DNA of 64,000 nucleotides from Trichosphaerium sp. ATCC 40318 (Eukaryota > Discosea > Flabellinia > Trichosidae), in NCBI GenBank assembly GCA_038496445.1, contig JALMLS010000143.1, positions 434,001 through 498,000 of the forward strand, in the 5' to 3' direction. Numbering within the stretch: position 1 is the first letter of the stretch; each line of letters begins with the position of its first letter. Under the pieces are notes generated by a model. It did not search any database. It saw nothing but the letters and a program-made list of their open reading frames with translations, and was not told the origin of the DNA. Below are positions 44,703 through 55,968 of this stretch, piece by piece. The translations under genes were made by a program, and so were the position numbers.

Positions 44703-45957
44703 TTATAGCACTGTTGTCGGATTCCAACTTACACGCATATCCACATGCTTGGTTTCTAGTACATGCATATCATCATCATCCAGAGTAAAGTTAAAAATAT
44801 CCGCATTGGCTTCAACACGAGCAGGTTTTGTAGATTTTGGAATGGTGATTGTTCCAGTTTGCCAACTCCATCGAATAAGAACTTGTGCTGGTGTCTTTTT
44901 ATGTTTCTTTGCTATACCAGCGATGCATCTATCACTCAGAGCACGTCCTTTGCACATTGGTGACCAGCCCTCAACCAGAATTCCATTTTGTTTGCAATAC
45001 TGTTTAAGCTCGTTTGGATTCTGGTAAAAAAGTTATTTTGTTAGGTTTTGGTTGTTTATTGTTACCTGCAATGGATTGTATTCGACTTGATTTATCATTG
45101 GTAATATGCTAGCATGCTCTGAAAGATGTTTTAAGTGTTTTATTAGGAAGTTCGAGACACCAATGGATCTGCATTTCCCTATCAACAAAATAAGGCTTTA
45201 TTCTTGTAGTAAAGTAATCGTTGATCAAGTCTTTTATACCAGCTTTAAGTAAGTCCTCTAACGCTCTCCAGGTCTCAATACGATATTTTATATTCATCTC
45301 AGCAGTTCCTGGAGGACTAAAGAACCCAGGCCAATGAACCTAAGGCATTGAAAGAGTAATTAAAAAGTGAAAACAAATAAACAAACAGAAAAACTGCTGT
45401 GCAACTAACACTACTTATAAAAACACGTACAAGGTAACAATCAATGTATCCGCAATCCAACTTCTGAAGAGACGTATTAAACGCCTTTATCGTATCTGGA
45501 AATTAGTTTTTTAAGCACGTGATACGACCACCATAGAGCTGTCACTAACCTTCGTAAATAGACCCAATATGGACATCACCTGGCCACAACTTTGTTGTGA
45601 TGAAGTACTCCTCCCTGGGAACGTTGGACGCTTTAAGAATTTTACCTACTAGTCGACAGTGTAAGTGTTGTTGATTTGTAAAAAAAACTTCAATCAACAG
45701 AAAATTGTGAAAACTACAACGTCCAAATGACGTGTTTAACATTGCTACATACACTCTTTTTCGTTACCATAGCGTGCAGCTGTATCAAACAGTCTGTATC
45801 CAGCGTTAAGAGCCGTGATGATTGCTTCTGATGAAAACCCTTCAAGTTGTCAGTACTGGTAATGTTAGAACCACGTACCGCCACGGTGGCTCAAACCTAA
45901 CCCAAATTTTGGTATCTGTACACCATTTCGCATTTTACAGACAGTACGAATTGACAT
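44703..45957 (-). CDS. Aldo/keto reductase
   Basis: NADPH-dependent carbonyl reductase of the AKR superfamily, a TIM barrel. From ATG 45957: MSIRTVCKMRNGVQIPKFGL, then EAIITALNAGYRLFDTAARY and GNEKE, giving the catalytic Asp and Tyr. Next are EEYFITTKLWPGDVH with the catalytic Lys, a LDCGYIDCYL segment with HWPGF, ETWRALEDLLKAG, IRSIGVSNFLIKHLKHL, INQVEYNPLQ, NPNELKQYCKQNGILVEGWS, KKTPAQVLIRWSWQTGTITI and PKSTKPARVEAN, the cofactor-binding end. All family motifs are present, so it should be active. The minus-strand gene has about six introns and is divergent from the WD40 gene, about 100 bases away. Physiological substrate unknown. Confidence 0.87.
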
Positions 45958-46056
45958 GACACTCAAGAGCTGCTAGACGTACAGCACAACAATATATACA
46001 GGCCTGACTTAAGAATAAATCCGTTTAGACTGTTTGCGCTCATTTACAACATTCCA

Positions 46057-47516
46057 ATGAGCGCAAAACGTAAACCTCCTGATCCCACGTTTGTACTGCG
46101 AGGGCAGGTACAACACTAAACGGACCAATTGCCTAATTAGCATTATAGAATACCAGTATTCGCAGTGCGTGCTTTGGAGATACTAGCGATAGATTGTGGA
46201 CGGCAAATGAAGCTGGTGATCTTCTATTGTATTCTATGACAACGAGACGGTACTTTTCATAATCTCCTACGCGTACAATACTCAAATAATCGTTAGACCG
46301 GCACATACAATAAAATCAGCTCACAGCACTGCCATTATTTCTCTACAATATGTTAATGAACCTCAAATAGTAGTATCGTACGTAGCCAACGCACACAAAA
46401 ATATTTCAGACTAAAACAGCGAAGACGAGGTAGAATGGGAATAGTTAAGGCTTGGGATGCGTCAACGTATCAAGAAAAATATCGTGTACTCTGCAACACA
46501 GCTAGTTTTTGCAATGCTCACGCTTGTACGTGTCAGAGGTCAAAACTGTTTCAAAATAATAAATACATTTTTTTAAAACTAAAACATGTTTTTTTGCAGG
46601 TACTTCAAACGGTAACACCTTTGTGGCAGTACCAAGTGAAGAGAAAGGAGAAGTACTCATATTCAATTCAAAAACAGAGAAACAAATTGCTAAAGTGTCA
46701 CCTGGACCATCAGTCGGTTAGATTTTTTATTTAGATTCAATGAAATAAGTTTAATTTTTTTTAACAGGAATGCTCATGCATTTGAAACTCTATGAGGTTG
46801 GAGATAAATTAATAGTAGTCACAGCACATGAAAATGGTGGTATATACTTTTGGGATGCGATGAGTAGTAGTGACAATGCGATAACAAGCATAAAAGACCA
46901 TAAAGAACCAGGTCAGTTATAAAAACAGAAGTTTTTAACTTACGTCACCACTATCGCTAAAATTCTCTCAGCTTTATGTTTTAATATGAACAAATCATTG
47001 ACAAGAGGTATATCAGGTGGAGCCGATAATATATTATCATTCTTTAACGTTGATTTGGCATCAGTACGTTTAAAGCGTTGGTTGCAACAGAAGAAAAAAA
47101 TTCTGTCTGTACAACTCAACTCTAACTAGGGAACAAGTAAGAGTAATACACAGATGTTAAGTAGTAATGGAGTAAATGATGCTAGTATAAGACCAGACGA
47201 GAAGATTTGTGTCACAGCTGGGTGGGATAACAGGTGAGGAGAGAAAATTTGGTTTCTTAACGTGGTTTGTTTGTACTGACAAAAAAATTTGTAGAGTTCG
47301 CGTTTTTGGCTGGAAGAAAAGAAAACCTCTTGCCATTTTGAAGTACGTACTGAACCCACACTGTCTATCTGGCTTTTCCTGTTGCTTTCCTAATTCTCAC
47401 TTCTTTACAAAAGGGGCCACTCTAAAAGTGTCTATGCTGTTGCATTTGCTCCAGAAGGAAATAGATTCGCATCAGTTTCTGAGGATGGAAATGTAGCTGT
47501 ATGGAACATATACTGA
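46057..47516 (+). CDS. WD40 protein, ASTRA-associated ASA1/GNB1L type
   Basis: Starts MSAKRKPPDPTFVLRGQNTS, typical of the family's DPxFVLRG opening, then IRSACFGDTSDRLWTANEAG and DLLLYSMTTRR (blade 1), a RGRMGIVKAWDAS blade, TSNGNTFVAVPSEEKGEVLI, GMLMHLKLYEVGDKLIVVTA, GGIYFWDAM, GVNDASIRPDEKICVTAGWD, VRVFGWKKRKPLAILKYH and the last blade VAFAPEGNRFASVSEDGNVA with VWNIY at the end. About eight introns. ASA1 and GNB1L work with the TTI1/TELO2 chaperone that stabilises PIKK kinases. The DPTFVLRG start and the short final blade support this subfamily, but generic WD40 similarity makes the subfamily call moderate. Confidence 0.72.
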
Positions 47517-48964
47517 ATGAAACGCAGGTCCACACCGCACAGCAACCCACTAAGAAATTTGAAAAAAATGACAACACCGGCAGGTGTACGCCAAACAAAG
47601 CAAGGCAACGCTGATGCGTTTAGCACAGCACATATTATTGTACTTCTAATACGTTGTCATAATAAAACAAGCGAAAACAACTAAAACCTCAGTTTAAACC
47701 CTCATTCTTCCCTACAAGCGTAACAATACCGTGAAAGTCCAACGAGAATTGTTAATAGAGGCCACAATTCGCAATTTGTTTGCATTACAGTTGTAATTAT
47801 AGGTTTCAGATAATTCTAAAAATTGCAAACCAAAAAAGCCAAACTCTTCTGAATTTAGGAGCAGCTAAAGACATACAACTTTGTTTAGGTCATTTGTACA
47901 CGTAATTCACCTCGTTCGGCTTAATAGTAACTCGTAAAACTTTGCAAAAGATATTTTATCCACAAACTTTTTACTTTGGCTGCTGGTACGCTTGGCGTAG
48001 CGTATCATGCAGTATTTCGAGGCTACAAACGCCTCAGAGGAAATCGCTATGAACGCATTATATTTCAGTTTGTACCGGACAACCTACTTCAAATGGGCTA
48101 CTATCGCTGTAGAGCAAACGTACGCAATACTACAAAGCAGATTTTGACTCCTTTTAGGTCTTTTTCCGCGGACTACGTTAGTTCCCACTTTTATTTCTCT
48201 AAAAATATTTCGTTTCGCTCTGCGATACGCACACCCGCAAAAGAATGGTACGTCACGCATTTTTGATGAACAACAAACGAGTTCTTTTCAAAACTACCCT
48301 TAACGCAAACCTTTCTAACTTCCGAATGTTTAGTGTTGTCGCGAAAGTACTCTTGGAGCGAAAGAGAGCCTCAGAAAAGCCTAAAAGTAACGGAATTCTT
48401 TGGTTTTTTGCAAACCGAACACAGGCCGGTTTTTCTAGCGTACTAAGCCTGAGAGTCTACACTATAATGCAAGTGCATCACAACAAGCGCGAACAAGCCG
48501 CTATGTGTCACATATCATGTGTCGTTTTTTTGTGTTAGTTTGTCACGTGAGCAGTTTATTTTTGTTTTGTTCAAACAAAAACTGAGAAAGCGGTTTCGGT
48601 TTTGTGAGAGATCATTCCGCACTTTGTTTGTATTTTTAAGTTCTTACACACCACAAGTGTATTCCCTCGAGCACGTGTGTGGTAGGCTTCGAAAAAGCGT
48701 GGAGGCATGAAAATCTATTTTTGGTTTTTCAGTGAAGGGTATTATTTATATGTTGAATATTTATTTATAGCTAATACTCGCACACACAAAGCGCTGCCTG
48801 TTAATAACTTTCCTCATTCTGGTACACTTGCCATTTCATACCTAGTTATAACCGTTGGTGTAAAATCGAAGCGGTTGAGTGCTTATTTCAATACCGTTCG
48901 GCTTTTGTATTTGCACACCTTTGTTTACGCCCCGTAGTGTACCCACAACGCGTCAAATACCAAC
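47517..48964. other. Long intergenic region, likely MADS-box gene promoter
   Basis: About 1.4 kb with several open plus-strand frames between 47976 and 48940, none with family resemblance or consistent splice structure. It contains TCACGTGA and GCACGTGTG elements near 48542 and 48670. It is probably the promoter and leader of the transcription-factor gene. Confidence 0.4.
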
Positions 48965-50450
48965 ATGGGAAGAAAAACAATAGAAATAAAGAAGATAAAA
49001 GATAATAAAAAGAGACAGGTAAGTGGAACACAAAAAAAAACAAGCGAAGTGAATAAGAAAAAAACAATATTGAACGTTTGTAGATAACGTTTAACAAAAG
49101 ACGTGCTGGTGTACTCAAAAAAGCCATGGAACTGTCTATCCTATGTGGTTGCCCTGTTGCTGTAGCCGTATACGAGACTCACGAACTAGGAGACGCACAG
49201 TGGTACGTTAGAAAGAAAATTTTTGCCAGCCACAAACGTTGTGATAACTGACAATAAAAAGGCACGTGTACGAGTCACAACCGGATTTTCTAAAACAATG
49301 CGTTGACTGGAATACAAAAGCCACAGAGAAGAAGGTATGGGAACCAATGACAAACGAAGACGTAAGTGCAAAGAAATTGTGTTTCATATTTAGCTGATAT
49401 TCTCTTTTGTAGTACTTTCGCATGCACCCTACAAAGAAGAATGGTTTTGTCAAAGAGAAGCAAAAGGTATGGAATGCGGTTTTGACTATTTGCAGCTTAT
49501 TTGTTAACTTCTCGTCAGGTTCCAACTACCAGACTTGAATCAGGATACAGTGCAATCTTACCAGATGTTACACTACCTGCTGTTAATGTAGCGTACCATA
49601 ACTATTGTCAGTATTGGCAAACAGTAAAGAACGCCAATCTTCAAGGTAAATAGCACCTAAACTCAACTAAATCTAAACCATTCTAGTTACTCAACCACCT
49701 GCGCCTGTACATACGTCAACTATACCAGTGTTTTCACCTCAGTTCATGATACCAGGACTGGTATTTGGTACGCTCTTGACTAGATTGTGTATAGCAATTG
49801 TCCGCTAACTTTGGATCGTATTGCAGCTCAACCAAGTATTCAACAAACACAGCACCAATACAACCAAATGCTACAAACACTTCGTCCTATCCAACCCTTA
49901 AACAACGTCAATGATAAGGCACCAGCACAACCAGCACCAACGGTCGTTCCCAGTATCACGCTCCCATTTGCCCAAAATCAAATCCTTACACAGCCAGTTG
50001 TTCAGTTTCCCATTGTTCAAAGTAAACCAGTTGACTCCAGTACGTTAAACAACCGCAACTGAGGATAAAATCTTAACTACCTCTATAGATTCTGATCCTG
50101 TAGAACCTCTCGAGTCTTCTACGGAATCTACGACTGATGATCAACCTGGTAATTATAGAAAACGTCAACAAGTAACAAATCCTTCAACTCAACCACCTGC
50201 CAAGAGGATGAAAAAAGGACGAGAATTGTCTATTATTATACCCAAGACACCAACATCTGCAAGGCCTTTTTGTTGGCCAATGTCGGCTTCTGGATATCTC
50301 ACATTGAACACACCAAGTGAAAGTATGTTCACACCTCCCCTCTTCCTTCCACAAACAAATCTATTTTCACCCGTGTCACAAACAGACACAGCTTCCCCAT
50401 TGGAAACAGTTCAACCTGCTGATTTTTTAGACTATGAAGGATTAGAATAG
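48965..50450 (+). CDS. MADS-box transcription factor (SRF/MEF2 type)
   Basis: Exon 1 reads MGRKTIEIKKIKDNKKRQ and joins to ITFNKRRAGVLKKAMELSIL and CGCPVAVAVYE, a complete MADS box that would bind CArG-type sites as a dimer. The Lys-rich N-terminal helix, K-R-R and the ELSILC core are intact. Further exons are specific to this protein: VWEPMTNEDYFRMHPTKKNG, LPDVTLPAVNVAYHNYCQYW, a Gln/Pro-rich region (QPSIQQTQHQYNQMLQTL), a basic PPAKRMKKGREL patch and an aromatic/acidic end (QPADFLDYEGLE) that could be an activation segment. About 340 residues, seven or so introns. Neither an SAM nor a MEF2 domain is recognisable after the MADS box. Confidence 0.85.
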
Positions 50451-50666
50451 AAGTATATTAGCGGTTAGAAACTGGAAGATAGACTCCACACAACTTTTTT
50501 TTTTTAATTGTACATAATAAAGTAACTATTGGCTTGATCATGCTGTCAACTGTGCAACTTTGCTCGTTGCTGGTTTCTGTTGCAAATCGCTATCGCGTCA
50601 TAGAAAAAGGGAAAATTCACTGAAGCAGTTTAGCATTTGGCTCAGTTATTAATCGATTTGCAGCAT

Positions 50667-50891
50667 ATGGGCAAAAGCAGAAATAGCAGAAAGGGTGTAA
50701 GACAACGTTACGGCGACCACGCGCACAAGGACTGGAAAAAACGCGCAAATGGATGCAAACGCGCAGCATACCGTAGTTCATTATCTAAAAATGAAGTAGA
50801 TGGAGCCGAAGACCTTCCTCAAATAATTAATCATGGTAAAACCTATTGGGACTGCAAACCATATAAATCCAACGCAGCAAACCGCATTTAA
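50667..50891 (+). CDS. Small basic protein of 74 residues, unknown
   Basis: Single exon from ATG 50667: MGKSRNSRKGVRQRYGDHAH, KDWKKRANGCKRAAYRSSLS, then DGAEDLPQIINHGKTYWDC and YKSNAANRI. Strongly basic N-terminal half with an acidic centre, which suggests RNA or chromatin binding. A poly(A) signal AATAAA follows the stop closely. No family recognised. Confidence 0.5.
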   Translation: MGKSRNSRKGVRQRYGDHAHKDWKKRANGCKRAAYRSSLSKNEVDGAEDLPQIINHGKTYWDCKPYKSNAANRI

Positions 50892-50995
50892 TTGTAGAAA
50901 AGAATAAACCGTGTATTTGTATCAAAATCGCTCATTTTAAGCCTGATTTACAAACTTAATGACGCACCAGGTTGTTTGCCAACGGTCGTTTAGCA

Positions 50996-52185
50996 ATGGA
51001 TACATGGCGTTTAACCGATTTAAAGCGTAACTACGTTCATTTCGCAACACGAAGAAAAAGCAACTCTACAAGAAGAAAAGGTTCGATGAGGGCCCTTTTT
51101 AGATACAATGTACGTGTTAACGAAGTGTTACACTGTTATTTGTACATTTCGGCGTTTGCCCCATTTGTTTCAAATAAAAACTGAAAAAAAAACCAAAGGC
51201 CGACTCTTCAGATTGTCATATACCGTTCATCCCTGAGGTTTGGTGCTGCATTTTTCGCTTTGTGGATTACAACGACATGCTTAAAAGTGAACTGGTACGA
51301 TTTCTTTGCCACTTGAGAGCCATCGCTTTCAAGCAATCAAATGATAGAAGTCAGATCTGCGCTCTAACTAAATTTTTTCTTGACATTTTTTTTGGTTTGT
51401 CACGTGCTTTTCGTTTAATTTTGTCCATGTAGGCATGCAAATTCTTTATGAGGGTCATAGATGATGTAGTATGGAAGTACCATTATGAAAAGTTCTTTTA
51501 TTGTGCAGAAGGAAAGAGTTCTCCTTTGAGTTGGAAGCAAATGTTCAGAAAGAAACTTGATGATATTTCAAAGCAAGGTGCTTTGTATTTGAAACACCCA
51601 GGCAGATGGTTCTCTACATGGACTAGAGTATGGGTAAGAGTAATCAATAAAGTAAAATCAGTCATTCTAAATGAGTTTAGGTCGTTCTAGAAGGCGTGAA
51701 CTTTATTTATTTTCCGTACAATTGGTACGCACTTGTTTCATCAAAAACACGCTTTGGTATCATAACCATGTTATGCTACCCTCATAACAACGTAGAATAG
51801 GCCATGTGGCTACATCTTTACCATTTTAGAACGTTGTATAACAAGACCTCTTACGTCAATTTAGTAAAGATGACCCGAAACATATTCTATCCCTTATCAG
51901 ATCCGTACCTCCTTCAAATGTCGCCTTCCTGCCTTTTATGAATAGTACGCATACTACAAAATTGATTGTACATACTCTTCATCATCGTAACTCGGTATAG
52001 TCGGTTGCAGTAAAAGCACACGTTGGTCAGGGAAGTTTGAAATATTTATAACAGGATTCGAGTCCGAGTATTTGGTGTTTGGCGTTGACAACGAGCAAGA
52101 CGGGAGGCTATGGCTGAATGCTATTCAAAGAGCAAAGCTAAAGTTCCAGTCTCAAATGTACGGCCAAGAGATGGCTGTAGGATAG
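50996..52185 (+). CDS. F-box plus PH-domain protein
   Basis: ATG 50996 opens MDTWRLTDLKRNYVHFATRR, a basic N-terminus. Splicing joins ADSSDCHIPFIPEVWCCIFR and FVDYNDMLKSELACKFFMRV, an F-box with the IPxEVW and FVD core, then VVWKYHYEKFFYCAEGKSS, SWKQMFRKKLDDISKQGALY and HPGRWFSTWTRVWVVLEGVN with FIYFPYNW. The last exons read TLYNKTSYVNLVKM and GKFEIFITGFESEYLVFGVD and close with GRLWLNAIQRAKLKFQ, the C-terminal Trp helix of a pleckstrin homology domain. So a membrane- or partner-binding PH domain follows the F-box, which would direct an SCF ligase. Exon joins between 51700 and 52050 are not resolved. Ends at TAG 52185. Confidence 0.68.
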
Positions 52186-52388
52186 CTTACTGTTACTTTG
52201 TACTTGTACAAATAACTGTAGTTGTATATTTTGTGATTTGATAATGAGTAAAGCGATTGGTTACCGCGTAGTGTAAGCATGTTTTTTCATTAAGATCCGA
52301 AAAAAACGCGGCCAAAGTACATAGTTTCAGTTAAACTTGCTTACAAAGTCAACGCACCTCCTTGTAACGTTACAAGGTAAAAAGCAGC

Positions 52389-52941
52389 ATGTCTGCACCA
52401 CAAGAGAACCATGTACAAAAAACTACGGCTACTGGTTTGGAAGGAGTCGATAGGAACCAAGAAATGAACCAATTTGTACGTTAGATACCGTGGAATATAC
52501 TATTCGGTTCGTAAAACATAATGCTTACTTTGTTCTAGATGAATAATTTAGTAAGCGCTCTCGTACGTCTAGAACCAATCCCCATTGCGTATTTTTACCA
52601 CAAAATAGTACAGGAGTAACTTCGGTTGCAACATGTACAAAACGCGAACTTATCGCATCTTACCACCTTACCACGCACTAAAAACGCTTTAATAACATTC
52701 TACCATAGTCTGTAAAATTCGAACAAATGTCCCAACAGATCATTGGAAAACGTATCCCAAAGTGATCAGATAACATTTTGTAATTCGTTTTTAACAACAA
52801 TAACTCCTTAACGATACAGTGGACCAGATGGGAGACAGAATTGATAGCCTCGAGAAACAAATGGACGATATTATGGACCAAGCTGGTATTGACAAACAAC
52901 AAGTACATAATCAGACAGATAGAACATTAGACAATCACTAG
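52389..52941 (+). CDS. HSBP1: Heat shock factor-binding protein 1 (HSBP1)
   Basis: Four tiny exons give an 87-residue protein. ATG 52389 starts MSAPQENHVQKTTATGLEGV, then NQEMNQF, MNNL, SVKFEQMSQQIIGK and LDQMGDRIDSLEKQMDDIMD followed by QAGID. This matches the HSBP1 coiled coil, in which RFDQMS, RIDDMGxRIDDLEK and DLMxQAG are conserved. HSBP1 forms a trimeric or hexameric coiled coil that binds the heptad repeats of HSF1 and damps the heat-shock response; it also serves endosomal WASH complex assembly. The introns are about 45-130 bases, and the third exon (near 52710-52750) is only about 45 bases long. Phases agree at every join. Confidence 0.85.
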
Positions 52942-53117
52942 TAATTTAACAAACAAATGAAGCCAAAGCAGGCAAGCCTCTGCAAGAATAAAAACAGAAA
53001 ACAAAATAAAATCTTGCTTCTCCAATGTCACGGCTACTCAACAAGTTTAATCCTTTCTAAAGCAGTAAAACTTTGTTTGTCATCAGTACAGCCGCGCCAT
53101 CACGGGTACAAGAGTAT

Positions 53118-53672
53118 TTACTTAGTCTCAGGCTTCTTTGCGGCGATAGCTTCAATCTCAATGAGGCAACTAGAAAAAATAGTTAGCGCCTTGCCACTAA
53201 TGAATAAAGAGTACCCAGGTGGTAGCGCTTTGACAGCGAACGTAGCTCTGGCAGGTGGTGGAGAACCAGTGGCTTCTTGGCTGAAAAACTCACTATACTT
53301 CTCATTGAAAGCCTTGAAATCATCAAAGTTTGCCAACAAACACGTTGTCTTTAACACGTGCGCCATGCTAGAAAAAAACAGTAAATGAATGCTGACCAGC
53401 GTTTTATAAGGTTTAATACTTACCTTGAGTTGCCAGCTTCTAGTACCGCCTTCATATTCAACAATACACGCTCTGTTTGTACTTTGATGTCACCCTTTAT
53501 CCATTCACCTTGTAACGAGTTTGTTTTAACCCTTAGTATAATACGCACGCGTCTTAGGGTCTACGGCTACTTGTCCAGCAACGAAAACGAGGTTACCGTA
53601 TGCGATACCTGGAGAATAGCAACCACCTGGTGCTGGAGCGTTTTCGCTGACAATTGCTTGCTTTGTTGCCAT
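53118..53672 (-). CDS. RidA: RidA (YjgF/YER057c/UK114) reactive-imine deaminase
   Basis: ATG 53672 starts MATKQAIVSENAPAPGGCYS with PGIAYGNLVFVAGQVAVDPK, then NSLQGE, a spliced WIKGDIKVQTERVLLNMKAV, LEAGNS, MAHVLKTTCLLANFDDFKAF, NEKYSEFF, PPPARATFAVKALPPGA and LIEIEAIAAKKPETK. All RidA motifs are here, including the substrate-binding Arg in PARAT and the terminal EIEAIA. RidA hydrolyses reactive 2-aminoacrylate and related imines to ketoacids and ammonia; it forms trimers. About three introns. No targeting peptide, so cytosolic. It ends 180 bases from the 3' end of HSBP1. Confidence 0.9.
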
Positions 53673-53820
53673 TGTTTCGGTTGAAAAGTTAATGAAAACT
53701 TTCATTTACTACAATTGACTCTGGTTGCCAGTGACATGTTGTTGGTTGCCTACAATGAGCGAGTGCCAACTATTAATTTTAATCAGTTTATTTTACAATT
53801 CATCCCAGCGCTACGCAATG

Positions 53821-54291
53821 TCAATATTTCAAATGATCCTGTATTGCCTGGCGCTCTACAGATTCTTTAGTACCATCGTGAGTGACTTCTCGCTCGTTAT
53901 TAAGATAATCGTCTATTTCTGTATAAAAGCCCTCCCAGCCCAGACCCTCAGGAAATTCCTTTCGATAGAACGTTTTTTGAGCTTTAGACAATGTCTGCCA
54001 ACCGTCGTACCACGCCAATTTGTACCCTTCGCCGCCACCCATCCGCCATCCAAGGCAATAGCGCTCATAGTTAGGGAATTCCAGCCACAAAGGAAGCATT
54101 TTTAACGGCGTACTCCACTTATTAGCCTTTCTTTTCTTCAATTTGCTTACAAACTCCGCTGGCGTAATATTTTGAACGTGTTTTACGCAGTAGAAGTTTG
54201 CTTGCTCCCTTTGAACTGCACAGCACTTACCACACAGGTCACGAGTGCAATCCGCACTTCCTTGCTCGTTACAAGCCTCACACTTCAACAT
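53821..54291 (-). CDS. Cys-rich small protein, unknown
   Basis: From ATG 54291 one exon encodes 156 residues. The N-terminus is a probable zinc-binding module: MLKCEACNEQGSADCTRDLC followed by GKCCAVQREQANFYCVKH, with two CxxC and further Cys/His. The remainder is rich in Trp and aromatic residues (LPLWLEFPNYERYCLGWRMG, YKLAWYDGWQTLSKAQKTFY, EGLGWEGFYTEIDDYL) and ends in a charged tail. No family recognised. A poly-T stretch with a CAG acceptor lies just before the ATG, so an upstream exon is possible. Confidence 0.55.
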   Translation of the reverse strand: MLKCEACNEQGSADCTRDLCGKCCAVQREQANFYCVKHVQNITPAEFVSKLKKRKANKWSTPLKMLPLWLEFPNYERYCLGWRMGGGEGYKLAWYDGWQTLSKAQKTFYRKEFPEGLGWEGFYTEIDDYLNNEREVTHDGTKESVERQAIQDHLKY

Positions 54292-54472
54292 AACTGAAAA
54301 AAAAATACGACCAAGATATGAAAAAAACGCCCAAAAATAGCCATCACACATAACCGTTAAATTTTTCTCGCAATTTCTACACATACGTACAGCTTTGTTA
54401 AAGGTGGTTTCATATTTATTAGAATACAAGTGAAGATACAAGAGATGGCGGAACAAACGCGTAAGTTTTTTT

Positions 54473-55818
54473 TTAAAAGTCAGCGTTCATTACGAACATG
54501 TGGTTAGAACCACTATCAGTGGCCTTATCACCAAGCGCTACGCCGGTCTTTTGATACTCCGAAACACGCTTCTCGAAGAAGTTTGTCTTACCCTAAGAAG
54601 TACAAGTTAGTAAACAGCCACTCGAGGTAAACAAAAAAAAAAGTGTCGGTTGCAAAAAGTAACTAAAAAGTTACGCGGTGAAAACAGATAACACGTGAAA
54701 AAATTACGCCTTACGCAATCCGTAAGGTTACGATAAGACAAAAGAGAAAAAGAAACAACTTTGTGAACCAAGAAATAACGTACAGGAAGTGAGATGAGTT
54801 CCATCCAGTCGAAAGGATTTTTGGCATTGTACAATTTAGGATATCCAAGAGCAACGATGAGACGATCAGCGACGAATTCGATGTAAGTTCTCATCATATC
54901 AGAGTTCATACCTGTTTGAAAAAAAAAAAGTTAGAGTCTAAAGAAAATAAAGGGTTTCAAGAAAAAGAAACAGTAGAAACGGATTAAATAACGTACCGAT
55001 TAGTTTTACAGGCAAAGAATCGCAAATAAACTCTTGTTCACACTCAACAGCGTTTCCAATGATCTTAGAGCGTATGTTAGTGTTAAAATTCCTGTAAAAA
55101 AACTTTGTGCCAAAAGTACCTCGTAAATTTTCTCAGCTGGTAATTTGTTGATGAGTTGAGAGTATAACAAGCAGGCGAAATCACAGTGTAATCCTTCGTC
55201 GCGGGAAATGAGTTCGTTCGAAAATGTTAAACCAGGCATTAGATTTCGCTTCTTGAGCCAAAATACGGCACAGAAGGAGCCAGAGAAGAATATACCCTCA
55301 ACTGCAGCGAAAGCGACTAAACGTTCGGCAAAAGAGGTTTCTTCGCTATTAATCCAGTTGGTAGCCCAATCAGCCTTCTTTTTGATGCATGGGATGTGAT
55401 CAATAGCATTAAAGAGCTCGTTGCGTTCTTTGGCGTCACGAATGTAGGTATCGATTAAGAGGGAGTAGGTTTCGCTGTGGATGTTCTCAATGGCAATTTG
55501 AAAGCCATAGAAGCATCTAGCTTCTGGTGATTGTACTTCCTTCATGAAACGGACAGCGAGGTTCTCGAGGACAATACCGTCGGATGCAGCGAAGAAAGCG
55601 AGGACGTATTTGATGAAATGTCTCTCGTTATCGTTGAGTTTTTGGCTCCAGTCTTTGATGTCGGTATGGAGATCAATCTCTTCAGCAGTCCAGAAGGAGG
55701 CTTCTGCTTTCTTGTACAACCGCCATACGGCATCGTTTTTGATAGGGAACAAGACAAAGCGTCCTGGGTTCTCTTTGAGTAGAGGTTCGTTCTTCTCAGC
55801 AAGTTTAATAGCGTTCAT
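54473..55818 (-). CDS. RRM2: Ribonucleotide reductase class I small subunit (R2)
   Basis: Supplies the diiron-tyrosyl radical for dNTP synthesis. From ATG 55818: [74 protein letters not shown]-type segment with the first iron ligand Asp, then [16 protein letters not shown], where Glu, His and the radical Tyr fall in ExxHxxxY. Next [54 protein letters not shown], later [39 protein letters not shown] and [14 protein letters not shown]. The C-terminus ends MNADF, the tail that docks to R1. Two or three introns sit near the 3' end. Divergent from the R1 gene, 150 bases away. Confidence 0.93.
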
Positions 55819-55968
55819 TTTTTGGAGTTGTGTTACTAGCCGTTGTAATTAGCGGTATTTTGAATTTACGAATTTGCCGGTCAAATGCCAATTCCACGCT
55901 TTTTTCTTTGTGGCGCCAAAATATCACTTATCGTTATAACCAATCCTACTTGACCACACTTCTCGAAC
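55819..55968. promoter_or_regulatory. Shared RNR promoter with E2F-type site
   Basis: The 150 bases between the R2 and R1 start codons must drive both genes. At 55911-55920 the plus strand reads TGGCGCCAAA, so the minus strand carries TTTGGCGCC(A), a perfect E2F/DP consensus (TTTSSCGC) with a palindromic GGCGCC centre. E2F sites control RNR genes in animals, plants and many protists. An equally strong GC-rich palindrome was not noticed in other promoters in the window. Confidence 0.75.

Noticed and set aside
48021-48070. Possible viral or plasmid origin in the long intergenic region
   Set aside because: No iterons, no replication gene and no compositional break; the region reads as ordinary promoter DNA.
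47976-48940. Chain of plus-strand open frames before the MADS-box gene
   Set aside because: No ATG for the first, no family resemblance, and no splice sites that join them in a consistent phase.
52050-52075. TTCGAGTCC string resembling a tRNA T-arm
   Set aside because: No matching acceptor stem or anticodon arm upstream, and it lies in the PH-domain exon.
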